The translations under genes and the position numbers were made by a program. The notes under the pieces were generated by a model. It saw nothing but the letters and a program-made list of their open reading frames with translations. It was not told the DNA's origin and ran no database searches. A stretch of 64,000 bases of DNA from NCBI GenBank assembly GCA_037951105.1, contig JBAMJV010001343.1, positions 45,650 through 109,649 of the forward strand, in the 5' to 3' direction. The DNA is from Echinarachnius parma (lineage: Eukaryota; Echinodermata; Echinoidea; Clypeasteroida; Echinarachniidae). This document shows positions 42,332 to 55,736 of this stretch, one piece after another; within the stretch, counting starts at the first letter, position 1, and each line of letters begins with the position of its first letter.

Positions 42332-43800
42332 ATTGTGTGTTATATTACCTGTACTATCGGTATACAAACTGTATAATAGAGACATCGCAAAATGCTGTGT
42401 TATCTTTAACGTAAGTTTGGAGGACAACATAATGTAATATATATAATTTGAGCGGAATTCATGAATTTGAGCGTCTGCCAACAGATTATGGAAAACATTT
42501 CCCATGGCGGTTGTTCATAGTTGTATGATCTTATAACTCAATTTACGTTGCTGTCATGACAACGCAGTCATTATAGACGTGGACTTGACGATGTGTATGC
42601 ACAAATTCGCTTATAGATACATTATATGTTATATTAGGGGCGCAAAATACATTTACCATCCGTAAACGTAATAACTATGATAACTATGATAAATGGGGCG
42701 AAAATATATGGGTGCATCGCTTGCCGTAAACAAATTATAATATTCAATCTATTTTGTTGATAATGTCAGAATGTATTTCTCTTCTGCTCGATCCCCGGGG
42801 AGAAGGAACGCAATATTATTGTATGGGTTTGAACTGTATACCTGATGAATACCTGATCACTAAGATCCTAAGTTGAACTCTAAGTTGGACGTGGAAATTA
42901 TGGAAAGCCGTTAGTTTCTTTGAAACAATTATGTTTAAAAAATTGTTAAAGGCATAAAATGTTGATTCAAATCATTGATCATTTATATTATCAAGGGGAT
43001 TTCATATTCTTGATGTAAAATTTATGAAACGTCTGAAATACTGCATTTTTGCTTTTGAAATTATTTTATTCCAAGGCTACAAATTGCTTTCCATAATTTT
43101 TAAAGTCCAACTTCAACCTAGGATCTTTGTGTGTGTCACATCGTGGCAGACATGTGCGCGCTATATATGATACAATATTATTATCATGATTATTATAATA
43201 TACCGGTTAACAAATAACATAATACATGTATTATCAAAATTTATGCGAGTTTCTTGCCTGCCGACTTGAGACAATCTATTCATTTAATTCAAATGAATAC
43301 CATTCAGCATTTGAAATCCACGTATGCATCAGTTGCTGTTATGTCGGGCAAGCAAGGTTACCGTGTATAACATTGGTAATAGGATATGCATATTGTAATA
43401 ATAACTGTTATGTAAAGTACGCTATTCACGCGGGTATCGTAGCGCTTACAAAAAACAAAGAAAATACAATCAAAAACTAAATGCTTATACATTGCAAAAG
43501 AGGACAACATTGCCATTGGATACCTGTACAATATGTTACTGATCCGATTTATGTTATTTTATACTACATGTACCTTTTTATCTTGAATACATGTACCTTT
43601 GTTTTTGTTTTGCCATTATAAATCAGTTTCTACCTTGCATATGCTTGCCAACATATTGTGTCGGTGTGGTGTGCTAGAGCTTGCCCAAGATATTTCGCAT
43701 GCTAACACGTGCGTACATTTAAATCTGATAATCATACAGTAACGTGAGTAAACTACCTCACCGTCGTGACATTAATGAGCTACTTCCTACTAGCTTGACT
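42332..43800. other. Intergenic, no gene seen
   Basis: AT-rich without recognised repeats. Frames up to 84 codons lack homology and codon structure. Confidence 0.55.
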
Positions 43801-44470
43801 TGGGGGGGGGGGGGGGGGGTAGGGGAAGTGCACTGTGTGCAGATCATACTTCAAAGGGGGTGGGGGTAAAGCCCTTGTCACATTTCACCGGATAGCGTTA
43901 ACGGACGCCCGACGGAGAGCAACATTTTCAATTCGTTTGTCTCCGTTCGTATGCGGGTTTTTTTGCCCGTTTCTCGTTCGGCGTAAGCGTTTCTTGTCAG
44001 GCGATGTATGTTGTTTTATCCGACAGAAAGTATTGTGCATCCAGCAATGGAGAAAATTTTCACCACCGGATCATTTGATTTCGTCAATTTACTATTCGTC
44101 GGGCATCCGTTTCTGATATCCGGTGATATGTGTTCGGGGGGGGGGGGGGGGGGGGGGGTCATTCCGGTGGCAGAAAAGGTGTGTAATCTGTGTTTGGGGA
44201 GCGGGGATAGGGGGAGTGCAATGTGTGCATATAATACATCAATAGGGAGTGGGGATAACGTGGTAAGACTTGGTTGGGGTAAATGATATCCTACAGTGTT
44301 CCGAGGATGGGGGGCATTCCGGTGTGAAAACTGGTGCGGTATTATATCAGCGGTGTTTGTGGAACGGGGGAGGGGGGAGGGGGTAAGAAATGGCAGGGGT
44401 AAATTACATCAAGGGGTGCATGTTCAGGGGGGGGGGGGGGGGTGGGGTATCCTGAGGTTGAAAATGAATC
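43801..44470 (+). repeat. G-tract cluster with diverged repeats
   Basis: Poly-G runs at about 43802-43819, 44136-44158 and 44428-44441 plus many GGGG words. Diverged direct units share agtgca.tgtgtgca, catac.tcaa.ggg and cattccggtg. Split by a hairpin element at 43880-44132. Confidence 0.75.
43880..44132. mobile_element. 253-bp inverted-repeat element
   Basis: cacatttcaccggata...ggacgcccgacg at left matches the complement of cgtcgggcatccgtttctga through ccggtgatatgtg at right (about 40 bp, imperfect). Inserted within the G-tract cluster. Confidence 0.65.
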
Positions 44471-47400
44471 ATCATACTATAAAGGGGTGAGGGTATGCGG
44501 ATACACTGCTACTTTCGCACCAAAAAAGTGGGCTCTGCACCCTATGGGTGCCAATACCTCCTTGTGGGTGCTGCTATTGTAGCAGCGTTTTGCATCCTAA
44601 TTCCTTAGTGTGTATACCGGAAGTTAGGTTAATACTGCGGTGTGTGTCATGTAAATGTATATATTCCATCGATATCTAACCGCTTATAGCCACATACAGA
44701 CCATAAACGTGTGTAAATCATCGATATAGATCGGTGGTGTAAATGCGCAATATTTGCAATTCGGGGGAAATAAATAGCGTTCTCTTGTGTTGATCGGAAT
44801 CGCATCGTAACCAGATGATCACAAGAAACGAAGTGTATTTGATAAACCAAGATACCAAGGTTATTGTTCAGTTTCTACTCTAAATACAAATCGCATAGTA
44901 TTATTGTTTTATATTTCAATACAAATTATGAGACTCGCAAACGATGATAATATTATTATATGTTATTAATGACAATAACAACATGTATGCATAAACACGT
45001 ACATGTTTCACCGGCATACGTTAGTGTATAGTTTTAGGAATACGACTAACGAGTATGACGGTATTTCTTCCACAAAAAATATGTATAGCGTGAATAAATG
45101 CCGTGTTATTTATTAATGAGTTTCTGTCACGTTTCGTCTATATATGGCTCTGCATGATCTACGGACATTGTGTTATGAATTTAGGCCATGTTTCAGACAA
45201 AATAGTTTAATACTCGTTGTTTAATTGTATACCGGGGCATAGGACGATTGTTATTGTGTAAGATTCGAGTCAACGTGGTGTTATCGTGCATTTGGGACAT
45301 GAAAGTATACCGGACGCTTCCTTATACTCGTAATTCTATATTAAATTTGTATTCATATTATATAATTTTGCCAAATGCTTTAAGCATTTGTATGAATCAA
45401 TGAATGATTAGCATAATTGACGAATTGAATGCAAAATAACCCCTTCATTTAAGAATCCATATAGATATGCCAATGAATTACTACTATTTTGATATATATC
45501 AGTTTCATAATGTATTCAAATTTATGAACGTTTCGTGCTTGGGGCCTACCCTATTAAAGAAACCGGTTATAATTATGTAATTTGTGTATGCTTGCTTTTG
45601 TAGCACTTTTGTCACAACAATAATTATTATGCAATGTACTTTTAGCTTACATATAAACAGTAAGTGCGGTTACATAATAGTGAGGAGGTCCGTTATGTAC
45701 GACTTGAACTTGAACTTAAACTTAAGTATTGGATCGACATGGTTTTCAATAAATTTGAATACATTATAAAACCTCCCTACTGAGTTTTGAGTATAGTAAT
45801 GAGGATATTTACATGCAACTATAGCGGAATAATTATACTGAGATGAGTATAATATTTTTGAATTTTATATTATAATTTTAAAACTTAACATGTACTGTTT
45901 ATGTTCATGCTTGACATTATAATGATGAAATAAAGACATATAAGAAGATATGATTAACGTTGACTTGTAAACCAGCATGATTGTTTTACTCCTTTTTTGT
46001 TTTGGTTTGTTTGTTTGTTTGTTTGTTTGTTTGTTTGTTTGTTTGTTTTTTTGTTTGTGTGTTTATTTGTTTGTGTGTTTGTTTGTTTGTTTGTTTATGT
46101 CATGTACTTTATAATACAAATGAAAGAAATGCCGGGACTTATTAATACATTATTAATGCCTGACTTTGAACTAATTGCGATTTTTCCAGATATAATAATA
46201 CTTTTCCATATTGAAGAAAATAAGTTCATGTTTGATTTCGTATTCGGGCACTTAAAGTTATCATGATTTACAATTAACATCAGAAAGGAAAACTCGCGGA
46301 TCGCTGTAATATAATATGCCTCATTTCATAAAACGTTCACGCACATGCATGGGCAAAATCGGGGAACAATGTTAATTATAATTATAACATCGATTGTCAT
46401 CTGTTTGAACTAGCTGCAAATAAAATGAAATGTATTGATTGATCATAGATGAAATGTAATCTATTCGTGTGTCGACACGTGAATTAGAGAGTCGGGTATA
46501 ATCTTACGAAACGAGTTCACACCAAACATTTAAACCTTTTGATAATAAGCAACAGTTTGGGGGAAGCTCTGTAACAAGAAGTGTATTGATTATGATGTTG
46601 ATGTTATATTTCACACATAATTGTGTAAACGAATATTATCACAATTCATCTGTATAAATGCAAAGAAATTGTACAAATGTTTTGAAAATGATCATCCAAC
46701 TTCGGACTCTCGGGGTTTGCTGTTTAGTTTGCACGTGGGCGAGGGGTCAACCTGGGTACAATAATTGCTCCATCGGTTATTTCTCACGATTCGTGTCTGA
46801 TTGATATTTCAAGTATTTACATAGGTATCGTTTGCTCCGTTGCCTAGCAACATGCGACAGGAGCCACACCCCCTTGATTGAGTACTACGGGATTTCCAAT
46901 ATCCCTGCATGATAGCTGATATTGCGCCCCCATTGATGTCAATTTATGGATTCGAGAATATAATTAATGGTGGATTTGTTAACAAAGGTGAAGCCATGTT
47001 GCGACCATCTTATGACCATGTAGAAATATATCTTATAAAGACTCAGTTGCCTAGCGTGGTCGGACTAATTGGGGGCATATGAATTATGTGGGGGTATATA
47101 GCCTACACTTGCATTTCTCTATTTTTCACGGATTTTCCTCTTATGATTGTTATCGTTTTCGTCACAGTATAGCTATATGTACATTAGCTATATTTCCATT
47201 TTAATCCACATCAATTATTACGTGATTACGATGGTATAATTGTTTTTACCAAGCACCGCAAATTGTTGCGATGTGGCTGCAATATGAGCTATGAACATGG
47301 CGAACCCTTCTTCACATAAGTAAGGGCTATGTTTCTTCCAGTGATCTATATCGGTGCTATATACGCACGTGCATGGATACCATATACCATTCCATTATTA

Positions 47401-49319
47401 TGAGTTTGCGATTGACATTAAATATTGTAGACAAGCACGACAAGTGGAACTTATTATCGCGAAACGAATGCGGACCTTTTCGTTTGCTAGTATAGCAACG
47501 TAAATTTGTACGCGAAATACGATTCAGTACATTATACCTCATACTGGATGTAGGCTATATATACAGTATATTGCTCGAAATGTTTGGCGCGATTACCATT
47601 TAATCTCTCAGACTTAATAGCCCTTTTTTTAAAAATAAGTTCAGGAAACCGAGGTGGATTTGAATGTATACGCGAGGTTAATTAGATAAAGAAGTATACT
47701 CTTATCTTATTATAATCGCGAGACACATGTATACGCATTGCCGCTCACCATGGCAGCTCAGATAATACCACAAAAACGGAACCTTTGCTCGGGCGGTCTT
47801 CAAACTTATTCTTACCCTAGAATATTCAAATGTACTTAGTTGATAGTTATACTTAGGAAACAACTGCCGTTTAACGATCAACGAAATAAACTGGAGTGGT
47901 TTAAATCGGTCCTTATCGCTGGACAATAATGTTGGAGGTTTTTTTTTAATTCGTCGCTCTCTATGGCAACAGACTAACTCTTTTAGTTTTATACTCGAAA
48001 ATTGAAAAATTCGATGAGTATTGTCTCACAGTGGATCATCATTACATGAATTGTGAACTACGTTGTGTTTAATGCAAGGAATCCAAGTTGTGTGGATTAT
48101 TAATTAAATAAGGTTGCAAATAATCTATTATACAAATGATATGTAGCGGAATAACTTTACAACATCCATGCAGATAGTCTCTTTCAAGGATTAACAAAAT
48201 GGACACAGATGAGCAATATTTTGTGAGTATATATAATCATTATATTTGCCTTTCAATCTTATTCTAGGGCCGAAATGAGCAGTCCTGTTGACCCGGGCCC
48301 ACTTAAATTAGCTCTAGGTCACTAAAAATGTCATTAATGTCAAATTCTATTTGCCCAAAATATGGGCAACCAATTATAACATATTTTGTCATGTATTTCT
48401 TTGATTGGGGCCATCAAATTCAGGTTTTGGGCAACTCAAATTTGAGTAATCTTGCATACTTTTATTTGTTTGTGTTTGTAAAATCGAGGATTCGAAAGCC
48501 ATATTTCTTTTATAATAATTCTTATATGTAATTTGTGTACGATGTGCCATTATTTGTTTGTATTGCCAAATAAACATACTCTATTATATGTTGTATGCAG
48601 TACGTTTGATGGAATATCATACATATTAATGTATATATGATGTTTCGTCACATGCATGCATGTGAATCATTTCAACATTTAAAGCCTGCTTTCATGACTA
48701 GTACTGACTTTCCTCGAAGACATGACAAAATAAATAATGTAAAATGTCTTGATTTATAGTCATTTCCTTACTATTCTGTTTAGCATGATTTTTCATTTTA
48801 TTTTTGTACACGGGCATGCGGGTATCAACACCTTTAAAATGGTTACTCGAATGTGAGGTTAAAATTGCCAAAATAATTACCCCGGTAACATTCCAAATAT
48901 TTTCCAAACTATCAGTGGCCGCAGCCCTCAAGCACCCTCCTCGAATCTATTCATGTATTCTTGACATCAATTTATACAATTCCTGCATTTGATACAATAC
49001 ATTGTATTACAGTATGTATTACATTTAATATTGAATATAATTTCACTTATATTTGTTGCTAAGACTTGAACTGCTTTTGCACCTAGTAGGGCATAACATT
49101 GAAGGCCAAGTCAAGATCGATGGACGTAAATCAATCATGGGTATATATCTACAGTATCCTAATATATTCTAGTATGGATGAATGTCCTATACTGTATAGC
49201 AAAGATACACGTGTAATTCTGCGAACTTCAATAATTGGTCAGACAGTGGAAGGATGATGTATATGACATAATTGACAACCAATCAAAGACTAAACATACA
49301 CACTTTTATTGAATTAATA
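44471..49319. other. Long AT-rich intergenic region
   Basis: No gene recognised. Contains (GTTT)n at 46005-46096, a degenerate GTAGC MITE end (47047: cctagcgtggtcgg), and a short ATG exon-like ORF with a donor at 48199-48222 that I could not connect to anything. Confidence 0.55.
46005..46096 (+). repeat. (GTTT)n microsatellite
   Basis: About 90 bp of TTTG/GTTT repeats with few interruptions. The Phe/Val/Cys-rich frame across it is an artefact. Confidence 0.95.
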
Positions 49320-49490
49320 ACAATAATAATAATACTTGTAATATAGCTTGCATTTATATAGCGTTTAATACAGGGTTTCTAAGCGTAAGTATTATTACCC
49401 ATGGTCATCAAGACAGTATACATTCAAACCCACACAATGATATTGCGTACTTTCTCAACTCCCCGTGCAGCATACTAGCCTAATAATGTT
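49320..49490 (-). repeat. SINE 3' fragment (inverted)
   Basis: aataataatacttg, catttatatagcg, agcgtaagtattattaccc and tctcaactccccgtgcagca follow the order of the SINE tails at 56935 and 58194 but are diverged. Confidence 0.65.
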
Positions 49491-50657
49491 TGCCATTATG
49501 TTGAATTATAATAGAGTATCGTTATACCATTCTGACTGCGAGGGCACCAAATACTGGGGGACACCCTTAATGTATCTTTGTTAATATGTTTATTATGTTT
49601 GATCCTTACGATTTATTTGATACCAGACCGTATTAAAATCCTAAGTATATTTGAGACTTCGATCTCAGTTATACTAATATCATTATAAGATTATTCTGTC
49701 TGAGGTCTGAAAGTTTCACAGAAAAAAAACTTATGTCAGATCACCTACTTAACCAGCTCTTTGCTTTTGTTTCCTTACAAATCAGACTTTTCGCATATCC
49801 ATCAAACTTCATACGAATCAGCAATTAACATTATTAATGTTAATTGTTGATTCGTTTTGTCTTATAACAATAATCATATACATTGGGGGAAATATACGGG
49901 GGCTCTGAAAAGTAGCCCCCTAAAATAAAATAAAAAATATATATTTCCATTTATTTTAATTATTTATTAATGATTAATTATTAATGATTAATTATTAATG
50001 ACAACAACAATGCAACAAGGGCAATACTATACTATAGAGATGAACTTGCAGGATATGGTCATTATTAAAACATATGCCATTCAGTAATATATACACAATA
50101 TAATTTTGCGGATGCCTTTTTGAAAAGCATATAATCGATGTGTGTGCGTGTATATAGTGAAGACGAACTCTCGACCCCGAGCTGCATGTTTGCAAGACAG
50201 CGACTACAAGATGTCATGCAAAATTACACAACCATTATTATCATGCGATCAATACAATTGCACTAATTTGAAGCTCCAAATATGCGATTAGGCTTTCATG
50301 ATAAAGCGAACGGCGGGGAAAATTCTTTAAAATGATGAAGGAAAAATAATAGGAAGGGTCCATAGTTAGCGTTAATACAGATTCTAGACGGGGTCGTGTC
50401 CGCCCGTGAAATGAAATTATGTTTTGTATAACTTATCCCTTATTCCTTTAAAAAGAGCACAATTTGGATTGGACTTCAACCCGCTAACTCGGGATGGTTT
50501 CTCGTGTGTATATAGAAATAATGACCATTATATACTCGAGCAACGGTCATTTCTATACCACCTCGTTAATAGATTGACTATTTCAGAAAGCCCATTAGTC
50601 AGTTAGTAATAGTATAGTTAGTTGTACCGTATATAGATCAAAGTAAACGAGCTATAT
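49491..50657. other. Intergenic, no gene seen
   Basis: AT-rich. gattctagacggggtcgtgt (50381) recurs as gattttagacggggtagcgt (51533), along with aaaaagagcacaatttgg and ttcaacccgctaact, so a diverged repeat of about 200 bp lies at 50381-50600 and 51533-51720. Confidence 0.55.
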
Positions 50658-51054
50658 TTAAAGGGGTCTAGTAACTTTGTTGAAATGTGCAAAAAGTGAT
50701 GAATGGTTGATACAATGTATATTATTGTTATCTGATATGTCAGCACTGGGTATAGTGTGAAAACTGTGAAATTTTCAAGTTAAATGGACGTTATATGGTC
50801 GAGCAATGAGCAAAAATGCAAAGTGATATTCACTAACTCATTGCACTCACTTTGTACACGGTTTTAGTGGTCCAGTGGATAATTTAACATCTGAACACTT
50901 CAATCGTAAATATCTTTTTAACGAAAAGGAAATTTGACAAACCGAAACCTGTCCCGTGCTTTTATTGTTAATACAAATACAACAAGGTATGAGGGAACCG
51001 CTAGAATTCCAATTGGATTTTCAGGATTTGGACAATGTTACTAAGTCCTTTTAA
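50658..51054 (+). mobile_element. TTAA-bounded MITE family A, copy 5
   Basis: 397 bp, TTAAAGGGGTCTAGTAAC to gttactaagtccttTTAA, most complete copy of the family. Confidence 0.88.
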
Positions 51055-53277
51055 AGGGAAATAAAAAGTTCTTGACATACTGAATTGTAGTGCCTAAAAC
51101 TTGAGCGTGATATCATTCTACAATGCTCTAATTGTAGAAACCTGTGTATAGTGATCATCCAAGGGAAACCAAAAAAGTGACCACTGTAGACAGATGATCT
51201 GTATAATAGGCAGGTTCCATAACATCAAGGTTGGTGGCCACTATAGGCAGGTTGGCTGTTATGGACAGGTGGCCTGATAGCTGTAGCGCAATAGTCACTA
51301 TTCAGACACCTGGAAGATTAAATTCAACAATTTTCCTTCATATTTTCACGAATGTATGGGTTTTAGAAATATCAAAACGGGCAAAAGCGCGAATAAAATG
51401 TCAACGTGAGTGACTTTTGGTCAAATAGAAAATACTTTGTATTTATTTGTGGATATATGTCAGACATTTCTGAACGGATTTTAAACAAGAAAACGTTGTT
51501 TTATCCTGGAAATTGTGTGATGTCTTTTTACAGATTTTAGACGGGGTAGCGTCCGCCTGTGAAATAAAATGTCGTTTTGTATAACTTGTCCTTTATTCCT
51601 TCATGAAAAAGAGCAAAATTTGGGTTGGACTTCAACCCGCTACCTCGGGATGGTTTCTCGTGTGTATATTATATAAATAAGATTGACTATTTCAGAAAGC
51701 CTATTCAGCGCGAATAAAATGTCAACGCGAGCGACTTTCGGTCAAATAAAAAATGCTTCGTTTTTATATGTGGATATGTCAGCCATTTCTGAACGGATTT
51801 TGAACAAGAAAACGTTTTTTGTTTTTTTTCCTGGAAATTGTGTGCCTTTTCGCTTCCATATACACTAAAATAGTTTTATTTACCTCGCATAAATATTATT
51901 TTGAAGCCAGGTTTACTATCCCTTGTTTCGGGTCATCATAAAAACGATATCATGTACATTTTTAAAATGTTGATACTACACATAAATAGTAGATCTTATA
52001 AACCTGCACATGTCAACAAAGTTACTAGATCCCTTTAACATTATGTATTTGGTTACCATATATACACATGTACGTGTAAATATTATTGACACTATGTACA
52101 CATACTTTTCGAGTTGTTATCAAGGTTATAACTGTAATAAATCACGAAGACATCTTCCTGTTGTACTCCCGTCACGCAATCATGGCAATAGGTATGAATG
52201 TCAAATGTTCGATTACAATTTGTCAATTAATTGTAGTAACATAACTGACAATGCCGCACTGCAACTTGAAAAGGTACAAGTCCTTGGAAATAATAATGGT
52301 ATATATTTGTGCGATGCTATTTTCCAATTAAAGTCTTATATCAAAAGGTTGATAATCAATGAACACTAAAATATTATTGTGGAAAGTTGCGCGAACTCAT
52401 CTGAATTAATGTCATAATTTAAAAAGAATCCTTCTCATAAGAGAGCAAAATAACTAATGGCCTATATGATAAGTTCAAAATGTAATTTTAGAACAAAAAC
52501 GGTAAATGGATAAACGTGAAACCATCCAAGCCAGTCAGATTTAATGTCATCGAACTTTTAATTTTAAAAAGCTCACGATCTAGACAACACGACTTTGACG
52601 AATTTGAATATTGTGTGAATATCCTTTACTTTGCTCGGTAAATTGAAACTTTCGAAGATACATTGCTAAACTATTACATTTTTAAGCTTTCGCGATCGAA
52701 TGTTGTGGCATGTTATTGTTATCAACATCCAATTGAAGTTTGAAGTTTGAAGTTTATTAACAACAACAAAAACAATATCGTATGTACATCATAAGATACA
52801 TACAAGACAAATTATTAAAATACGAACTGTAAACGATTACTTTATATTTATACAAAAGTTAAAATTGTTGTTAAAAGAGAACCAAAAGTTAGCACAAGTG
52901 CTAGTCGAGATCGGTTCTCTCTATTATCTAGTATTACAGAAGCTTAAATAATACTTCTTGAAATTACAATTAGCACGATAAAGGGATATGTTTAAATACC
53001 TATATATAACTTATGTATACCTGATGAATAGTACAAATTTTACCAGCATTTGTAATGTGTTGTTTTTGCTCGTGTTTGGACTGTGGTCGTATCATATTAA
53101 TCAGAAAATGTAAGTATCGAACAGTTTGATTGGCGAGCAAAATAGGTTCTATCGATAGGAAAATATGTGATAACCTATGATGACGATTCATCCACATATT
53201 GATCATGTTGGCCCATTACATGAGCGCAGTGGCAATTTGTCTAGGGCATAGTGTGCTCGCGTAACACTCATCCCAGA
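51055..53277. other. Intergenic, no gene seen
   Basis: Holds the second copy of the 50381 repeat, a family A end fragment at about 52004-52040 (tgtcaacaaagttactagat) and otherwise AT-rich DNA. The 119-codon frame at 52010-52369 begins inside the MITE end and shows no domain. Confidence 0.55.
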
Positions 53278-53436
53278 GGCGTAGCGTGGTCTGTATCATA
53301 AGGGGAACACGAATGATTGGGGGGACACCTTATGTGTTTTTTTCACAGATTTCCTACCTATGTATTATATCATTCATCAATGTATTGGGGAGCACTTGCT
53401 CCCCTTGCCCCCCCCCCCCCCCCCTGTAGCTACGCC
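53278..53436. mobile_element. Poly-C MITE with GGCGTAGC ends
   Basis: 159 bp from ggcgtagcgtggtctg to tgtagctacgcc with a long poly-C near the right end. Best preserved of at least six copies or fragments in the window. Confidence 0.75.
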
Positions 53437-54726
53437 AGTGGCCAGTGACGCTTACCGTCAGCTGATTTTCCCCAAAATGTTGCCGATTTAGCTCAGAATT
53501 AGTTGACTTTCGTTTTGTTCTTATTGTAGATTTGCCTGAATAAAATGGGATTTTTGTCTGAATAAACTAAAGTGCATTTAGCCCCCCCCCCCTATTACTG
53601 GGAGGGGGGGGGGGGGGCACACTCTATGTATTTCTTTATTTGTGTACAGGATATGTTTCCCTCTTGTTTTTGTATTGGGGTGGGGGTGGGGGTGGGGGGG
53701 GCACATGCCCCGCCGTATCTTCACCACTGGACATGTCTACAATTATACTCCCCCCCCCCCCCCTCCACACACACACATCTCTTACGCAAAGAGGCAACCT
53801 GCCATACATACTTTGTGTAAGATATGAAGTGTTTTGTTTCTTCATACACAAAATTAAATATTAGCGTTTTGAAGTCAAAATTAAATGAAACAGACTAACA
53901 TAACGCAAGTCCAAGATGAATTGTCATCACTCCCGACGCCGACAGAACAAATTTGATGAGTAAACATTGAATAACTTGTCCTGATTTTGTTTTTCCTCAA
54001 ATACAATCGGCAATATAATGAATACCCAGACTGAATTAATGATATTCCTTATACAGATATTTGATGGATGTCATATCAAGATGTCATAGTTCCGATTCTG
54101 GTGAACTGTACATTAGTAATGAAAACCGATGGCATATTATATTCAGGATTAGTCGCGACTAGATTTCAACTAAGCAAGAGAGAAAGAAAAAAGGAGATGA
54201 GTAGAGATGATGGGACAGAGAGTATACATGTAATTGTAGACATGTCCAGAGTTGAAGCTACGGCGGAGCATGTGCCACCCCCCCCCCCCCCCCCCCACCC
54301 CAAATAAATGTACAAAGACAATACAAACACATGAGTGAAACCATCCTATACAAAAAATAAATAAATAAATACAATGTGCCCCCCCCCCCCCCCAGCAATT
54401 AGAGAGCCCCCAAATTCGTCAATCGCGCTATGCCATTGGGTATTATGTCAACAATATTATATTAAAAAACTGGACTTTAGATTTTCAATTTACTTGCAAA
54501 CACATCCATTTAAAAATAAATCATGCCGTAATTGGTGGAAAGATAAAACTAATTAGGTTTACAAATTGTAGGACAGATATGAACAAACATCATATAGTTA
54601 CCATGGTTAAAAGTACTTAGTTACAGAGAAGTTTGTAAATATTTGTTTGGGGTAAAACAGAAAGAGTAAAATGAGAATGTCGTATTATCTGTTAATATGC
54701 ATACCCAGATCTACATCCAATAGCAA
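53437..54726. other. Intergenic, poly-G/C and AT-rich
   Basis: Multiple poly-C/poly-G blocks (about 53581, 53604, 53680-53700, 53751, 54278, 54380), the last ones within catgt(g)cc contexts that suggest decayed MITE copies. No gene. Confidence 0.55.
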
Positions 54727-54765
54727 GGCGTGGTACTGATATAGAGGCACGCGGATTTTTTTTTT

Positions 54766-54796
<31 letters not shown>

Positions 54797-54922
54797 GGCA
54801 CACCTTATATTTTGTACCTTTATGTTTATTTTTTCCCCACAGATGTTGTTATCAAATTATTGGGAGGCACGTGCCCCCCAAGCCCCATCCCCAACTCCCC
54901 CCCCCCCCCCTTAAGCTATGCC
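54727..54922. mobile_element. Poly-G/poly-C MITE, GTAGC family
   Basis: aggcgtggtactgata, then poly-T and a poly-G of about 24, then poly-C and ttaagctatgcct. Same plan as 53278-53436 with changed ends. Confidence 0.55.
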
Positions 54923-54971
54923 TCTCTTTACAACATTTGAAAGTACTCATCTGTCCCTCTATACATGGACA

Positions 54972-55315
54972 TGTGTGGCAAGATTGGTAGAGCGCGCGCG
55001 TTCCGATCGTGAGATCCCGAGTTCGAACCCTGTGTAGGCCCACTGCGTTTGTCCAAGACAATTAATTCATACTTGCTACTCTATGTATACCCAGGTGTAT
55101 AAATGGGGACCCGGTATGAGGTGAAAGCCTTTATGTGAATGATCTTTTCAATGCCCATGAGCCGCTTGGAATGAATGCTCCCAGTGAGTGGAGATGGTGC
55201 ACACAATGTGTGCTGGTTTGCATTGTATCCTATGATCGGGTAATAATATCACTGTAAAGCGCTTAGAGAATATTATTAATCGTATACATGGTATAAGACG
55301 CTATATAAATGTGTC
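54972..55315 (+). repeat. tRNA-headed SINE, plus-strand copy
   Basis: tgtggcaagattggtagagc gives the A box and cgagttcgaaccct the B box. The body has gacccggtatgaggtgaaag, then cactgtaaagcgcttagaga, and the tail gacgctatataaatg. Inverted copies are at 56935, 58194 and 61783. Confidence 0.85.
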
Positions 55316-55690
55316 TAACTCCACGAAAATTACCTGGAGCTTCCTCGTTTCTCTTATACCGTGTTGTTTAGCTTATGGTAAGAGAAGAATAAAATAGGGT
55401 TAAATTTGTTCAAATGCCCCTTTAGTATGACGATATCTATCTTCAGCTCAAAAGCGTTAATTAACGGTCATAAACCTCATAAACGTCCGTTGTAAAAGCT
55501 GACGCATATTTTCGCATTTTTAACCAGGAAAGCAGTGTTCTTTTTCAATGAAACTTTCACACATCATTCGGACATATCTACAATGATTTTGGTACAGGAT
55601 TGAAGTCTTAAATGTCATTTTGGACAATATCTGACACTTTACAGGTGCACCTTTAAGGTTTGTGTGTTATAATTAGTAGGATACTTTTGG

Positions 55691-55736
<46 letters not shown>

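Noticed and set aside
45997-46266. 89-codon Phe/Val/Cys-rich frame
   Set aside because: Translation of the (GTTT)n microsatellite.
48199-48222. ATG ORF MDTDEQYF ending at gtgagt, a possible first coding exon
   Set aside because: No downstream exon recognised; short enough to be chance.
52010-52369. 119-codon frame
   Set aside because: Begins inside a MITE end and has no recognisable domain or codon bias.
54972-55040. tRNA gene
   Set aside because: A and B boxes are present but the acceptor stem does not close and a SINE body follows; inverted copies recur in the tandem units.
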